DNA of 64,000 nucleotides from Lentisphaeria bacterium (GTDB lineage Bacteria; Verrucomicrobiota; Lentisphaeria; Victivallales; Victivallaceae), in NCBI GenBank assembly GCA_017462015.1, contig JAFTRX010000054.1:62001-126000 (forward strand). The letters run 5' to 3'. Under the pieces are notes generated by a model. It searched no databases and was not told the origin of the DNA. It saw only the letters and a program-made list of their open reading frames with translations. Below are positions 51,237 through 59,456 of the stretch, piece by piece (within the stretch, counting starts at the first letter, position 1; each line of letters begins with the position of its first letter). Position numbers and translations under genes: made by a program.

Positions 51237-51300
51237 TTGCACTTTTTATCGTTTGCAGGATAATATACTTCAAGCAGATAGGATATGCAATTGCACTTTT
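51237..51300. promoter_or_regulatory. Direct repeat in the araC/C45 intergenic region
   Basis: TTGCACTTTT occurs at 51237-51246 and 51291-51300, 54 bp apart (about five helical turns), on either side of the C45 -10 box. TGCAATTGCA (51286-51295) is a perfect palindrome overlapping the second copy. They are candidate AraC-type half sites. Confidence 0.4.
51262..51290 (-). promoter_or_regulatory. Promoter for the C45-prepilin-DUF4838-glycosidase operon
   Basis: TTGCAT (51285-51290, minus strand), 17 bp, TATATT (51262-51267), about 50 bp before the C45 ATG. Confidence 0.6.
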
Positions 51301-51333
51301 GAAGCATTTTTTTACAATATTGAAACACTCTGC

Positions 51334-51362
51334 TTGCACATGTCATCACGGTGTGTTATATT
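51334..51362 (+). promoter_or_regulatory. Promoter for the AraC regulator
   Basis: TTGCAC (51334-51339), 17 bp, TATATT (51357-51362). It rules out starts upstream of about 51370 and supports TTG 51393. Confidence 0.6.
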
Positions 51363-51392
51363 ATTTTTGCGGTGAAAACAAGGGAGGTGGAT

Positions 51393-52184
51393 TTGTATTA
51401 CGCATTTTCTTTTTACAACGGTGAGTTGGGTTTTTACGTCCGTTCCATCGGGCACTTTGACTACGCTCCCGGCGAGATGGCGCGGCGGAAAACCGCTGCT
51501 TTCGGCGAGATATTCTGGTGTATTTCCGGCAGTGGTCACTTTGTCGATGCTGAAGGCAACACTCATATCCTGCATCCCAACTGGGTCTGGTATTATCCTC
51601 CCGGTTCAACGCATATCCACGGTGCCGCGTCAGAACATTTTCACTACCGCTGGCTGACGATAGACGGGCCGTTGGCAAAACACCTCTTTGACGGCTTCAA
51701 TATCGTTCCCGGTATGACCTTTGCCGGTATTTGTCCGGAAGAGTATTTTGAACGTATCGCTTCTGCCATTTCCGACCCATCCCGGATGCCTGATATGCTG
51801 TGCAATGCGGTCTGTATCCTCTCTCAAATCAACTCCGGCGCCGGGAAACATGACTCTTCCGGCGGTTCTATCGCCGCCGCCGCCCGCGCTCTTATTGACC
51901 ACAACTTCCGTGATTTGTCGCTCAATGTCGAATCCATTGCCGACCAGCTCGGCCGTCACCGCGTTTCCGTTGCCCGCGATTTCAAACTCATGTACGGCAT
52001 CTCCATTTCCAGCTATCTCCAATCCTGCCGTTATCAGGAGGCTTTTTACCTTATCCGGGAAACAACATTGCCGCTGGCGGAAATCCCTGCTTTGTGCGGT
52101 TTCAGCTCCATCAACTATCTCTCCCGCGTTATCCGCGCCATGACCGGCATTACTCCCGGGGAGCTCCGCCGTTCTGGGAAGTAG
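51393..52184 (+). CDS. AraC-family transcriptional regulator
   Basis: 263 aa from TTG 51393, chosen because AGGGAGG (51381-51387) lies 5 nt upstream and the only alternative in-frame start falls inside the promoter. The N-terminal cupin-like sensor (about 1-140) has aromatic residues typical of sugar-binding members (FGEIFWCISGSGHFV, HPNWVWYYPPGSTHIHG). The C-terminal double helix-turn-helix (about 165-260) includes LSLNVESIADQLGRHRVSVAR and YQEAFYLIRETTLPLAEIPALCGFS, ending with the usual GITPGELRR. It is divergent from, and probably regulates, the C45 operon. A family B repeat starts on the last base of its TAG stop. Confidence 0.88.
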   Translation: MYYAFSFYNGELGFYVRSIGHFDYAPGEMARRKTAAFGEIFWCISGSGHFVDAEGNTHILHPNWVWYYPPGSTHIHGAASEHFHYRWLTIDGPLAKHLFDGFNIVPGMTFAGICPEEYFERIASAISDPSRMPDMLCNAVCILSQINSGAGKHDSSGGSIAAAARALIDHNFRDLSLNVESIADQLGRHRVSVARDFKLMYGISISSYLQSCRYQEAFYLIRETTLPLAEIPALCGFSSINYLSRVIRAMTGITPGELRRSGK

Positions 52185-52395
52185 GGGCGGCGATCTCGCT
52201 TGCTACTGCGAGCCTTTCCGGCGGACGGCGGCTCGGTTGAGGACAGTAGTCCACGCCCTCGCCGCCGCCTTGGAAAAACTCGCATTAGCGGCGCGATATC
52301 GCCGCCTATAGGCTGGGTTGGCGTATGTGTCGCCTGACGGCGACCAGGGTAGTGGTGATGGGCGCCACCTGCCGGTGGCTTATGGTAGGGCTGGC
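52184..52395 (+). repeat. Family B multi-hairpin repeat, copy after araC
   Basis: Begins GGGGCGGCGATCTCGC on the stop codon of araC, then the GGAC-AGTA-GTCC hairpin, the GCGGCGCGATATCGCCGC palindrome, GTCGCCTGACGGCGAC and GCCACCTGCCGGTGGC in the usual order. The head module is more diverged than in other copies. The full gap 52185-52788 holds this, a tandem repeat, an inverted fragment and a terminator; no gene is seen. Confidence 0.78.
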
Positions 52396-52428
52396 GCACT
52401 GCGGAGTGCCACTTGGAGCGGGAGTTTT

Positions 52429-52475
52429 GTACGGATGTGTACGGATGTGTACGGATGTGTACGGATAGGTACGGA
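52429..52475. repeat. 10-bp tandem repeat
   Basis: Three perfect copies of ACGGATGTGT (52431-52460) followed by ACGGATAGGT and ACGGA. It lies between the forward and inverted family B pieces. Confidence 0.85.
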
Positions 52476-52546
52476 GGATGGGCTGTTGGAGTGAGCGGCA
52501 AGCCGGTTGGAGGGGCTGGCGCACTCCAGTCTGCTCCCTCCGAATC

Positions 52547-52622
52547 AACGCCGCAGGCGTTGCATAAGCCGCGTAAGCGGCGCACCCTACACACTACTCT
52601 GGTCGCCGTCAGGCGACACACA
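52547..52622 (-). repeat. Family B tail module, inverted fragment
   Basis: On the minus strand the order GTCGCCTGACGGCGAC, a linker with GTAGTG, GCCGCTTACGCGGC and AACGCCTGCGGCGTT repeats the tail of family B. The second hairpin stem differs from the other copies (GCCGC/GCGGC instead of GCCACC/GGTGGC) while staying paired. Confidence 0.65.
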
Positions 52623-52682
52623 CTCCAGTTGATCCGCCCCGAAATCCACTCCGCCGCAATCGGCGCGGGTTTCGTGTGATGA

Positions 52683-52762
52683 CAACAAGAAAGCGGCAGG
52701 TGACGTGAACTTCTGTTCACGAATCCTGCCGCTGACGCAGTTGGCGCGCACGAGGACGCGCC
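52683..52762 (-). terminator. Terminator of the RND operon
   Basis: Minus strand stem GCGGCAGG/CCTGCCGC with an inner CGTGAAC/GTTCACG stem, followed by TTTCTTGTTG. A second hairpin, GGCGCG-CACGAGGA-CGCGCC (52743-52762), lies between it and the stop codon. Confidence 0.65.
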
Positions 52763-52788
52763 GTCCTCTGTTCGCACAGAAAATGCCC

Positions 52789-55700
52789 TTACTTACGATC
52801 TTTGACGAAGGCGAAGTACAGTGCGGGGATGACGTAGAGAGTAAGCAGTGAGGCGACGGTCAGACCGCCGACCACACCGATACCGCAGCTGGCGCGCAGT
52901 TCCGAACCCAGACCGGTACCGAACGCCATCGGCAGCATACCGGCGACCGAGGCGATACTGGTCATGACGATCGGACGGAATTTGGATTCAGTTGCTTTCA
53001 GCATCGCTTCATGGGTGGACATGCCCTGTTCACGCAGCACACCGCATTCGTCGATGATCAGAATGGCGTTGTTCACCACGATACCGATCATCATGACGCC
53101 GCCGAGCAGTCCCATCATGGACATCGGCATCTGGAAGAGCCACAGTGTGGCATACATTCCCAGGAAGCCCAACGGCACGGTGAACATGATGAGGAACGGT
53201 TTCGTCCACGACTCCATGATACCGGCAATCAGCAAATAGGTCAATATTGCCGCAAGTGCGATCACCTGAATAAACTCTCTGGCAGTTTCGTTCATCATCT
53301 CCACGTTACCGCTCATGCGGACGTTGTATCCCGGCGGCAGTGCATTTTTGGCAGTGTCGCCGATGACTTTGGAAACTTCACCCAGAGCTTTGCCGGGGGC
53401 GGTGTTGGCAAAGAGCCACATGGTACGCACTTTGTCGTAACGGTTGATGACCACCGGGCGGGCATCTTCGGTGATGTTGGCGAGAACTTCGGTACTCAAG
53501 GGAGAATTGTTCCTGGTCGCCGGAGCGTTCTGCCGGAGCTGATCTTCTCCATATTCTTTGGCGTTCTTGACGCGGATGTCAAATACACGGGCGCCGCTGC
53601 GGAAGTCACCGACTTCGATACCGTCAAGCGAACCGAGGAGATATTCGTACAACTTTTCTGCAGAAACACCCATGTTTTGCAAAATGGTACGGTTGGGAGA
53701 GATGTTGATGTTCATCTTACGTTCACGGCGGCTGGAGTCAAGGTCGCGCGTCAATCCCAGCTGCGGCAGTTTTTCCATAACGGCGATTTCGGCAGCTTCC
53801 AGCACTTCAAGGTCAGGACCGTTGATAACGCACCGGATTTCCGCACCGCTGCCGCCGAAGGTCGCCGGGATGGAGAGCGTGACCAGACAGTTGTCCATGT
53901 AGGCAAGCTCTTTGCGCAGGATGTCCTGAAGGTCGTAAATGGTCTCTTTGCGTTCCAGTTTGCCGGTGGTTTTGAGGTTGATCTGTCCGATGTAAACGGC
54001 GGCAGACACCTGACCGCGGGTACTGTTGGCAGTACCGATCTGGATATTCATACCCTTGACGAAATCATATTTTTTGATATGATCGGCGGCCTCCATGATG
54101 AGCCGTTCTGTGGTGTCAAGATTGTAGTAGGTCGGAAACTCAAACTTGATCCGGATCTCGCCCTGGTCGCAGAAGGGGAGGAAGCTCAAGCCCACCTGCG
54201 GGACGATGAAGAAGTAGATCGCCGCACTCAAAGCAATAACGATCGTCAGCAATGTCTTGGGATAGCGCGCAGTCCATTCGATACTGCGGTTGAATACGCG
54301 GCAGAGCCAGTCGTAACCTTTGTCCCAGGGGATGAACATGGTTTGGATAAGGCTCTTTTTGTCCCGGTTGTCCACGTTGCCTTTCTTGAGCAGCAGACAG
54401 CTGAGGATCGGGGTCAGCGTGAAGCTGACAAAGAGCGACACCAGTGTTGCCGCCACCATGACCCCGGCGAAGGGAACCATCATACTGCCGATACGGGTTG
54501 TCATCATCATCACCGGAACGAAGACGACCACGTTGGTCAACGCACTTGCCGACACGGCGGCGATAACTTCTCCCGTGCCGTTTTCGGCGGCAGTTTTGAT
54601 GTCTTCCTTGCGGTCAAGGTGTTTATAGATGTTTTCGATGACCACGATGGAGTTGGTGACCAGAACACCCACGGAACAACCCAGCGAGAGCAGTGTCATA
54701 ATGTTGAAGGAGTAATCCAGATATGACATCGCCGCGAAGGTGACGATGACCGAGATCGGCATGGAGATCATAACGATAAAGGTCGAGCGCAGATCGTGGA
54801 GGAAGAGGAAGAGCAGCACAGCGGTCAGGATAACGCCGGTGATGATACTGCTCCAGGCGTCATCCACGGATGCCTGGATGAATTCACCGGAGTCACGGAA
54901 CCAGACCAGCTCCATACCCGTCGGAAGTTCACCGCTTTTCTTCATCTGTTCGACACGTTTGCGGATGCCGTTGATAACTTCGATAGCGTTGGCTTCACCT
55001 TTTTTAACGATGTTGAAGCGGGCGGCGGGTTTGCCGTCAACGTAGGCTTTACTGCGGACTTCGCGGCTCATCAGTTTGATTTCGGCGATGTCGCGCAGAT
55101 AAACGCGTTTGTTCTGATAAGTGCCGATTTCAAGGGATTTGATCTCTTCAAAGTCTTTGAAGTCACCGACAAAGGTGACGTTCTTTTCCACCTTGTCCAT
55201 TTGGATACGGCCGAGAGGTTTGCGGACGTTGTTGGCTTTGAGCTTGCTGACGATGTCGTTGATGGAAATATTCATCGCAGTGAGCTTTTCCCGGTTGAGC
55301 AGGACGTGGATCTGCATCTCGTTGGCACCGTAGACGCGCACTTCACCGACACCGGGGACGGAGGAGAAGCGGTCGGCGATGGTGTCATCGGCGAAGTCAT
55401 AAAGATCATCCTGGGTCCGGTCACCGACCAGAAACGCCTGAACCACGGTGGTGGCGTTGGTGTCGATTTTCCGGATGGTCGGTTCTTTGGCACCGTCAGG
55501 AAGGTCTTCGCGGATACGGTTGAGCGCTTCACGGATGTCGGTGGCGGCAACGTCCACGTCGATACCCATGTTGAACTCCAGCTGAATTTGCGCCTGGTCT
55601 TCGATCGCCATACTGGTGACGTGGCGGATACCGTCCAGAGAGGATACCGCGTCTTCGATACGTTTAATGACTTCGACTTCGATTTCCGAAGGACTGGCAC

Positions 55701-55857
55701 CCTGATATTCGCAGCGCACCAGAACGGTCGGGATCTCCATGTTGGGGAGAAGGTCGATACTGAGTTTGGGATAAAGAGAGGCGCCGATCATAATCAACAC
55801 GATTATAAAAGCCGACATCGCGATCGGGCGGCGCACTGACCATCTGCTTAAAAACAT
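52789..55857 (-). CDS. RND-family efflux pump inner-membrane subunit
   Basis: 1022 aa, standard for AcrB/MexB-type (HAE1) transporters: twelve helices and two large periplasmic loops. Marks include SRWSVRRPIAMSAFI (N-terminus), FVPVMMMTTRIGSMMVPFA, and FCDQGEIRIKFEFP (pore-domain start of the second half). In TM4 the proton-relay pair Asp-Asp of AcrB (LVDDAIVVVEN) is Thr401-Asn402 (LVTNSIVVIEN), and in TM10 the relay lysine is Asn929 (IVVNNAILIIDE, with Asp936 nearby). The pump may use other acids or another energy coupling. It follows its adaptor gene by 23 bp; no TolC-type gene is present. Confidence 0.92.
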   Translation of the reverse strand: MFLSRWSVRRPIAMSAFIIVLIMIGASLYPKLSIDLLPNMEIPTVLVRCEYQGASPSEIEVEVIKRIEDAVSSLDGIRHVTSMAIEDQAQIQLEFNMGIDVDVAATDIREALNRIREDLPDGAKEPTIRKIDTNATTVVQAFLVGDRTQDDLYDFADDTIADRFSSVPGVGEVRVYGANEMQIHVLLNREKLTAMNISINDIVSKLKANNVRKPLGRIQMDKVEKNVTFVGDFKDFEEIKSLEIGTYQNKRVYLRDIAEIKLMSREVRSKAYVDGKPAARFNIVKKGEANAIEVINGIRKRVEQMKKSGELPTGMELVWFRDSGEFIQASVDDAWSSIITGVILTAVLLFLFLHDLRSTFIVMISMPISVIVTFAAMSYLDYSFNIMTLLSLGCSVGVLVTNSIVVIENIYKHLDRKEDIKTAAENGTGEVIAAVSASALTNVVVFVPVMMMTTRIGSMMVPFAGVMVAATLVSLFVSFTLTPILSCLLLKKGNVDNRDKKSLIQTMFIPWDKGYDWLCRVFNRSIEWTARYPKTLLTIVIALSAAIYFFIVPQVGLSFLPFCDQGEIRIKFEFPTYYNLDTTERLIMEAADHIKKYDFVKGMNIQIGTANSTRGQVSAAVYIGQINLKTTGKLERKETIYDLQDILRKELAYMDNCLVTLSIPATFGGSGAEIRCVINGPDLEVLEAAEIAVMEKLPQLGLTRDLDSSRRERKMNINISPNRTILQNMGVSAEKLYEYLLGSLDGIEVGDFRSGARVFDIRVKNAKEYGEDQLRQNAPATRNNSPLSTEVLANITEDARPVVINRYDKVRTMWLFANTAPGKALGEVSKVIGDTAKNALPPGYNVRMSGNVEMMNETAREFIQVIALAAILTYLLIAGIMESWTKPFLIMFTVPLGFLGMYATLWLFQMPMSMMGLLGGVMMIGIVVNNAILIIDECGVLREQGMSTHEAMLKATESKFRPIVMTSIASVAGMLPMAFGTGLGSELRASCGIGVVGGLTVASLLTLYVIPALYFAFVKDRK

Positions 55858-55880
55858 GATTACTTATCTCCTTATCAACA

Positions 55881-57047
55881 TCACTTGGTAATGATCTTCA
55901 ACAACGCACCGTTGTTGATAAAGGTCTGACCGCTGACAACGAAACGTTTTCCGAGAATTTCAGCGGCGTTGACGATTTCGCAATTCTGTCCGTCGATGAT
56001 GCCGCGGATGATCTCCACTGATTCAGCGCGGTTGTCTTTGTTGACGGTGAAGGCGATGTAACGGTCGTTGGCACGAAGCAGCAGCGCATCGGAGGGAAGA
56101 CCGTAGGCTTCTTTTTCGGCGAGGATGATGGTGAGTTCACACAGCATACCGCTGACCATATTGGCACCTTCGGGAAGTTTGGCTTTAAGTTTGAAGGTAC
56201 GGCTGGCAGGATCGATGCCCGGAGCTTTGTAGGAGACCATGCAGCGCTGTTTTTTTCCCTGATTGTCCACAAATTCGACGGCAGTTTTACCGACGGTGAC
56301 TTCGTTGAAATAGACGGAGCTGATGTAGCAGACGATTTCAAATTTGTTGGGGTTTTCCAGTTTCAGGATGTTCTGACCGGTGGAGACGAACTCGTTTTCT
56401 TCCACGAAGGTCTCAAAGACCACGCAGTCAAAAGGCGCACGGATGATGGAGTCATCGAGGTTCTTTTTCGCAATGGCGAGATTACTGCGGGACTGTTTGA
56501 GCTGCGCCTCGGCGTTGACCACGGAGGCTTGAGCATTCTGGACTTCCATTTCCGCTTTTTTGTACTCAGTTTCGGCGCTTTCAAAGTTTGCCTGACTGAT
56601 GGCGCGGGAATCGCGCAGCGTAAGAGCGCGCTCGTAGTCAAGTTTTGCCTGACGGCGGCTGATCTCCGCCATCTTCAGCGCGAACTGGGCGCTCTGGAGG
56701 GCGGCTTCTTTGACTTTGATTTCATCTTCTTTGACCACGACCTGATTTTTCAGGACTTGCCGGTCGATGCTGAAGAGGATATCGCCGGTTTTACGACGGT
56801 CGCCTTCGCTGACTTTAAGCTCTTCCAGAGTACCGCTGATTTTGGCGGAGATCATGGCGTACTCCACCGGGGAGACGATGCCTTGAACCGGAAGACGTTT
56901 GCGGAACAGCTGTTTTTTCAGTTCACTGACGTTCACTCGGGTGGTACGTTCCTGAAAGGTCTTTGTTTCTTTCTTTTTGCAGCCTGCACCGAAAATCAGC
57001 ACGGAACAAGTCATTACACCGATCAAACTGCTTTTCCAGTTCAACAT
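55881..57047 (-). CDS. RND efflux periplasmic adaptor (MFP/HlyD family lipoprotein)
   Basis: 388 aa. It has a lipoprotein signal peptide (SSLIGVMTCSVLIFGAGC, lipobox FGAGC, Cys23). A lipoyl half-motif (KISGTLEELKVSEGDRRKTGD), a long coiled-coil hairpin (about 105-195, KVKEAALQSAQFALKMAEIS) and the second lipoyl half (SIIRAPFDCVVFETFVEENE) follow, then the beta-barrel and membrane-proximal domains. It links the inner-membrane pump to an outer-membrane channel. It is first in the operon and is divergent from the LysR gene. Confidence 0.9.
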   Translation of the reverse strand: MLNWKSSLIGVMTCSVLIFGAGCKKKETKTFQERTTRVNVSELKKQLFRKRLPVQGIVSPVEYAMISAKISGTLEELKVSEGDRRKTGDILFSIDRQVLKNQVVVKEDEIKVKEAALQSAQFALKMAEISRRQAKLDYERALTLRDSRAISQANFESAETEYKKAEMEVQNAQASVVNAEAQLKQSRSNLAIAKKNLDDSIIRAPFDCVVFETFVEENEFVSTGQNILKLENPNKFEIVCYISSVYFNEVTVGKTAVEFVDNQGKKQRCMVSYKAPGIDPASRTFKLKAKLPEGANMVSGMLCELTIILAEKEAYGLPSDALLLRANDRYIAFTVNKDNRAESVEIIRGIIDGQNCEIVNAAEILGKRFVVSGQTFINNGALLKIITK

Positions 57048-57097
57048 TTTTTTTGAGCCTCCTGTTATTTTACAAATATTACTAAAAAGTTAAATGA

Positions 57098-57126
57098 AAT
57101 TTACTTGCAAATATGGAAACTTGCAA
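57098..57126 (-). promoter_or_regulatory. Promoter for the RND operon
   Basis: TTGCAA (57121-57126, read on the minus strand; the box is self-complementary), 17 bp, TAAATT (57098-57103), about 50 bp before the adaptor ATG. It overlaps the LysR promoter. Confidence 0.55.
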
Positions 57127-57132
57127 TATATT
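57105..57132 (+). promoter_or_regulatory. Promoter for the LysR regulator
   Basis: TTGCAA (57105-57110), 16 bp, TATATT (57127-57132). The direct repeat ACTTGCAA at 57103 and 57119 (16-bp period) supplies the -35 boxes of both divergent promoters and may be the regulator's own site. Confidence 0.55.
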
Positions 57133-57170
57133 AAAACAGCAATCTTGATAAATGAAAGGTTATTGATTTT

Positions 57171-58073
57171 ATGGTTACACTGCGCCAACTTCAAAATTTT
57201 CTTGTTCTTGCTGAAGAGTTGCATTTTGCGAGAGCTGCTCAGATACTTGGTATCTCACAGGCGGCTTTGAGCAATGAGATAAAAAAACTTGAAACTTCTG
57301 TCGGTTGTCAGCTGTTTGACCGTTCCGACCGCTGGATGATAAAATTGACTGAAGCCGGAGTTGTTTATCTGCGGCAGGTGGGCGGAGTTCCGGAGATAAT
57401 GGAGGATGCCGGACAGTTGGCAAGGAAGGCATCGCGCGGAGAAAACGGTACGCTTTCCATCGCTGTATCCGGTTTGATCTACACCTATATCGACATCGGT
57501 CAGCTCTGCCGTGATATGCTGCATAAATATCCGGAGGTAAAACTGCGTATTTATGACACTCTGGTCTCACCGGCAACTGCGGATATGGTACGTTCCGGAA
57601 AGTGCGACATCGGTTTTTTTGCGGCCAGCAACATCTCGCAGGTGCCGGAAAATCTTGAGGTCCGCAAGCTGAACAGGATACCGTTATCCTTTGCGATACC
57701 GGCAACTAATCCGTTGGCGCATAAAAAGGATTTGAAGATACAGGATTTTAAAAACAGCCACTTTATCTTTCCTCCGGCGGAGGAGACTCCGAGGTTGCGC
57801 AAACATTTTGAAAGTTTCTTTTTCAAACATTGCCAGAGTGCGCCGCTGATCGTTCACGAAGTTGCCGGTGTCAATGGCTCATTGCAGCTGGTTCGGGCGG
57901 GGTTGGGGATAGCGCTCATTCCGCGCCCGGTGACCAATGTTTCTGAAAAAGGGGTGGTACTGCGGGATGTTCCCATCGGGATCGACCGTTTCGTCATTGC
58001 GGCATGGGACGAACATAATTCCTCAATGGTGCTGCGGAACTTTATTTCGATACTCTCTAATCAGGAACGTTGA
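57171..58073 (+). CDS. LysR-family transcriptional regulator
   Basis: 300 aa, full length. The N-terminal winged helix (1-65, LRQLQNFLVLAEELHFARAAQ and ISQAALSNEIKKLE) is followed by a periplasmic-binding-fold effector domain (about 90-295, GTLSIAVSGLIYTYIDIGQ, VNGSLQLVRAGLGIALIP). AAAGG precedes the ATG. It is divergent from the RND operon with overlapping promoters, so it is the likely regulator of the pump. Its 3' end overlaps the convergent MFS gene by 13 bp. Confidence 0.92.
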   Translation: MVTLRQLQNFLVLAEELHFARAAQILGISQAALSNEIKKLETSVGCQLFDRSDRWMIKLTEAGVVYLRQVGGVPEIMEDAGQLARKASRGENGTLSIAVSGLIYTYIDIGQLCRDMLHKYPEVKLRIYDTLVSPATADMVRSGKCDIGFFAASNISQVPENLEVRKLNRIPLSFAIPATNPLAHKKDLKIQDFKNSHFIFPPAEETPRLRKHFESFFFKHCQSAPLIVHEVAGVNGSLQLVRAGLGIALIPRPVTNVSEKGVVLRDVPIGIDRFVIAAWDEHNSSMVLRNFISILSNQER

Positions 58074-59356
58074 TCCTGCCGTTGGAACTTGCCGCGCGTT
58101 TCCGGAATGAAGTGGACGATGATCGCACCGGTAACGGCGAGAATGAGCAAACAGATAAAAAGCTTCAAATAGGCATCGGGGGAATGGATGACCACACCCT
58201 CTTTGGTGACGGGATTGCCGAATTTGTCGAGAAACCATCCCACCAGCGGAGAGAGCATTACCACGCCGAGGTAGTTGGTCATATTGTAAAAACCGGCACT
58301 GCGGGTCATGGTTCCGGGGCTGCCGAGCTCCTGCGCGGTGAGCGAGAAGGAGATCAAAGTTCCGGAGGCGATGGCAAAACTGATGAAGCAGGCTATAAAG
58401 ACCCAGGACGGCAATTTGAAATAGAGCGCGCAGCACATAACGGAAATGTTGATGACTTCCAGCGTGGAGGCGAATACCATCAGCGGTTTCCGGCGGTTGT
58501 TGCACAATCTGGTCAAGGTTGCCGAACTCATCAGCACCGTCATGCAGACCAGAGTCAAGGCGAAAATCACGCCCGCTGCACCGCCGGAACTCATACCGGC
58601 GGCATCATGAAGCAGTTTTTTACCGACAACAGTTTGGATGACGAAGTAGATGGAGAAGTTTAACGTTCCGCAAAAGACATCGAGCCACAACGGGATGTTG
58701 GCAAACATGCGGCAGGTCTCTTTCAAGCCGGAGGTCTTGGTGACTGCTGCCGGGGAAGAGGCTTTGCCGTCTTTGGTGGAATAAGCAATCAGAAACCAGA
58801 TATAGAAAAAGCAGGAGAGCAACCCCGCTGCCAGCAGAACGTTACGCCACGGGAATGCGGCGGTCAGGCGCTCAAAAGGCAGAGTTCCGAACAACCCTCC
58901 GGCATAACCGCAGACAAAAACCACTCCGATCATGACCGAATAGTTTTCTCTGCCGAAGAGGCGGTCGGATTCCCGGAGCAGACTCAGATACATGGTTCCG
59001 GCTCCGATACCGGCGATCATGCGGGCAACGTAGACAAGAGAGTGATTATTCAACAGTGGAAAAGAAATTACTCCGATACAAAAGAGCAGGCCGCCGAGAG
59101 TAACAACTCTTCTGGCGCCGAAGCGGTCGACCAGATAACCGATAAAAAGCTGGGAGAGTGAGTAGATGTAGATGAATGCCGCGCCGATATAGGTGACGTG
59201 AACCGCGTCCATTGACAGGTCGTTCTGAAGCTGATTGAAGATTTGCCCGGGAATGGCAGTGCGCTGAAAATAGCTGGTTGAGTAGAGCAGAGTCAAAGGA
59301 ACAAAGAGCAGAAAAACCCGTTTACGGGACCAGATTTCCTGAAAAAACTGAGACAT
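58061..59356 (-). CDS. Major facilitator superfamily transporter
   Basis: 431 aa with twelve hydrophobic helices and a central loop near residue 200-220. The MFS loop motif after TM2 is GYLVDRFGARRVV (73-85), and SPLVGWFLDKFG marks the second half. The first helix region SYFQRTAIPGQIFN and FTLIG-type helices suggest a glycerol-phosphate/hexose-phosphate or general metabolite carrier; the substrate is not known. It has a strong promoter with an internal palindrome. Confidence 0.88.
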   Translation of the reverse strand: MSQFFQEIWSRKRVFLLFVPLTLLYSTSYFQRTAIPGQIFNQLQNDLSMDAVHVTYIGAAFIYIYSLSQLFIGYLVDRFGARRVVTLGGLLFCIGVISFPLLNNHSLVYVARMIAGIGAGTMYLSLLRESDRLFGRENYSVMIGVVFVCGYAGGLFGTLPFERLTAAFPWRNVLLAAGLLSCFFYIWFLIAYSTKDGKASSPAAVTKTSGLKETCRMFANIPLWLDVFCGTLNFSIYFVIQTVVGKKLLHDAAGMSSGGAAGVIFALTLVCMTVLMSSATLTRLCNNRRKPLMVFASTLEVINISVMCCALYFKLPSWVFIACFISFAIASGTLISFSLTAQELGSPGTMTRSAGFYNMTNYLGVVMLSPLVGWFLDKFGNPVTKEGVVIHSPDAYLKLFICLLILAVTGAIIVHFIPETRGKFQRQDQRS

Positions 59357-59369
59357 TCGATTATTACGC

Positions 59370-59398
59370 TTGCAAAAAAGCGTCCTCCATGATACATT
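59370..59398 (+). promoter_or_regulatory. Possible promoter for rsmG
   Basis: TTGCAA (59370-59375), 17 bp, TACATT (59393-59398). Transcription from it would run through the MFS promoter, so one of the two may be wrong or they may interfere. Confidence 0.35.
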
Positions 59399-59418
59399 AG
59401 GTTTGTGATAATTTACTT

Positions 59419-59447
59419 AATATAGCACCCGGTAACGGGTTTGTCAA
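59419..59447 (-). promoter_or_regulatory. Promoter for the MFS transporter with a palindromic spacer
   Basis: TTGACA (59442-59447, minus strand), 17 bp, TATATT (59419-59424), the best -35 match in the window. The spacer contains ACCCG-GTAA-CGGGT, a perfect 5-bp inverted repeat placed where a repressor would block polymerase. Confidence 0.65.
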
Positions 59448-59456
59448 AGGTGGTAT

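Noticed and set aside
52429-52475. CRISPR-like array
   Set aside because: The period is 10 bp without spacers, and no cas genes are present. No CRISPR array was seen anywhere in the window.
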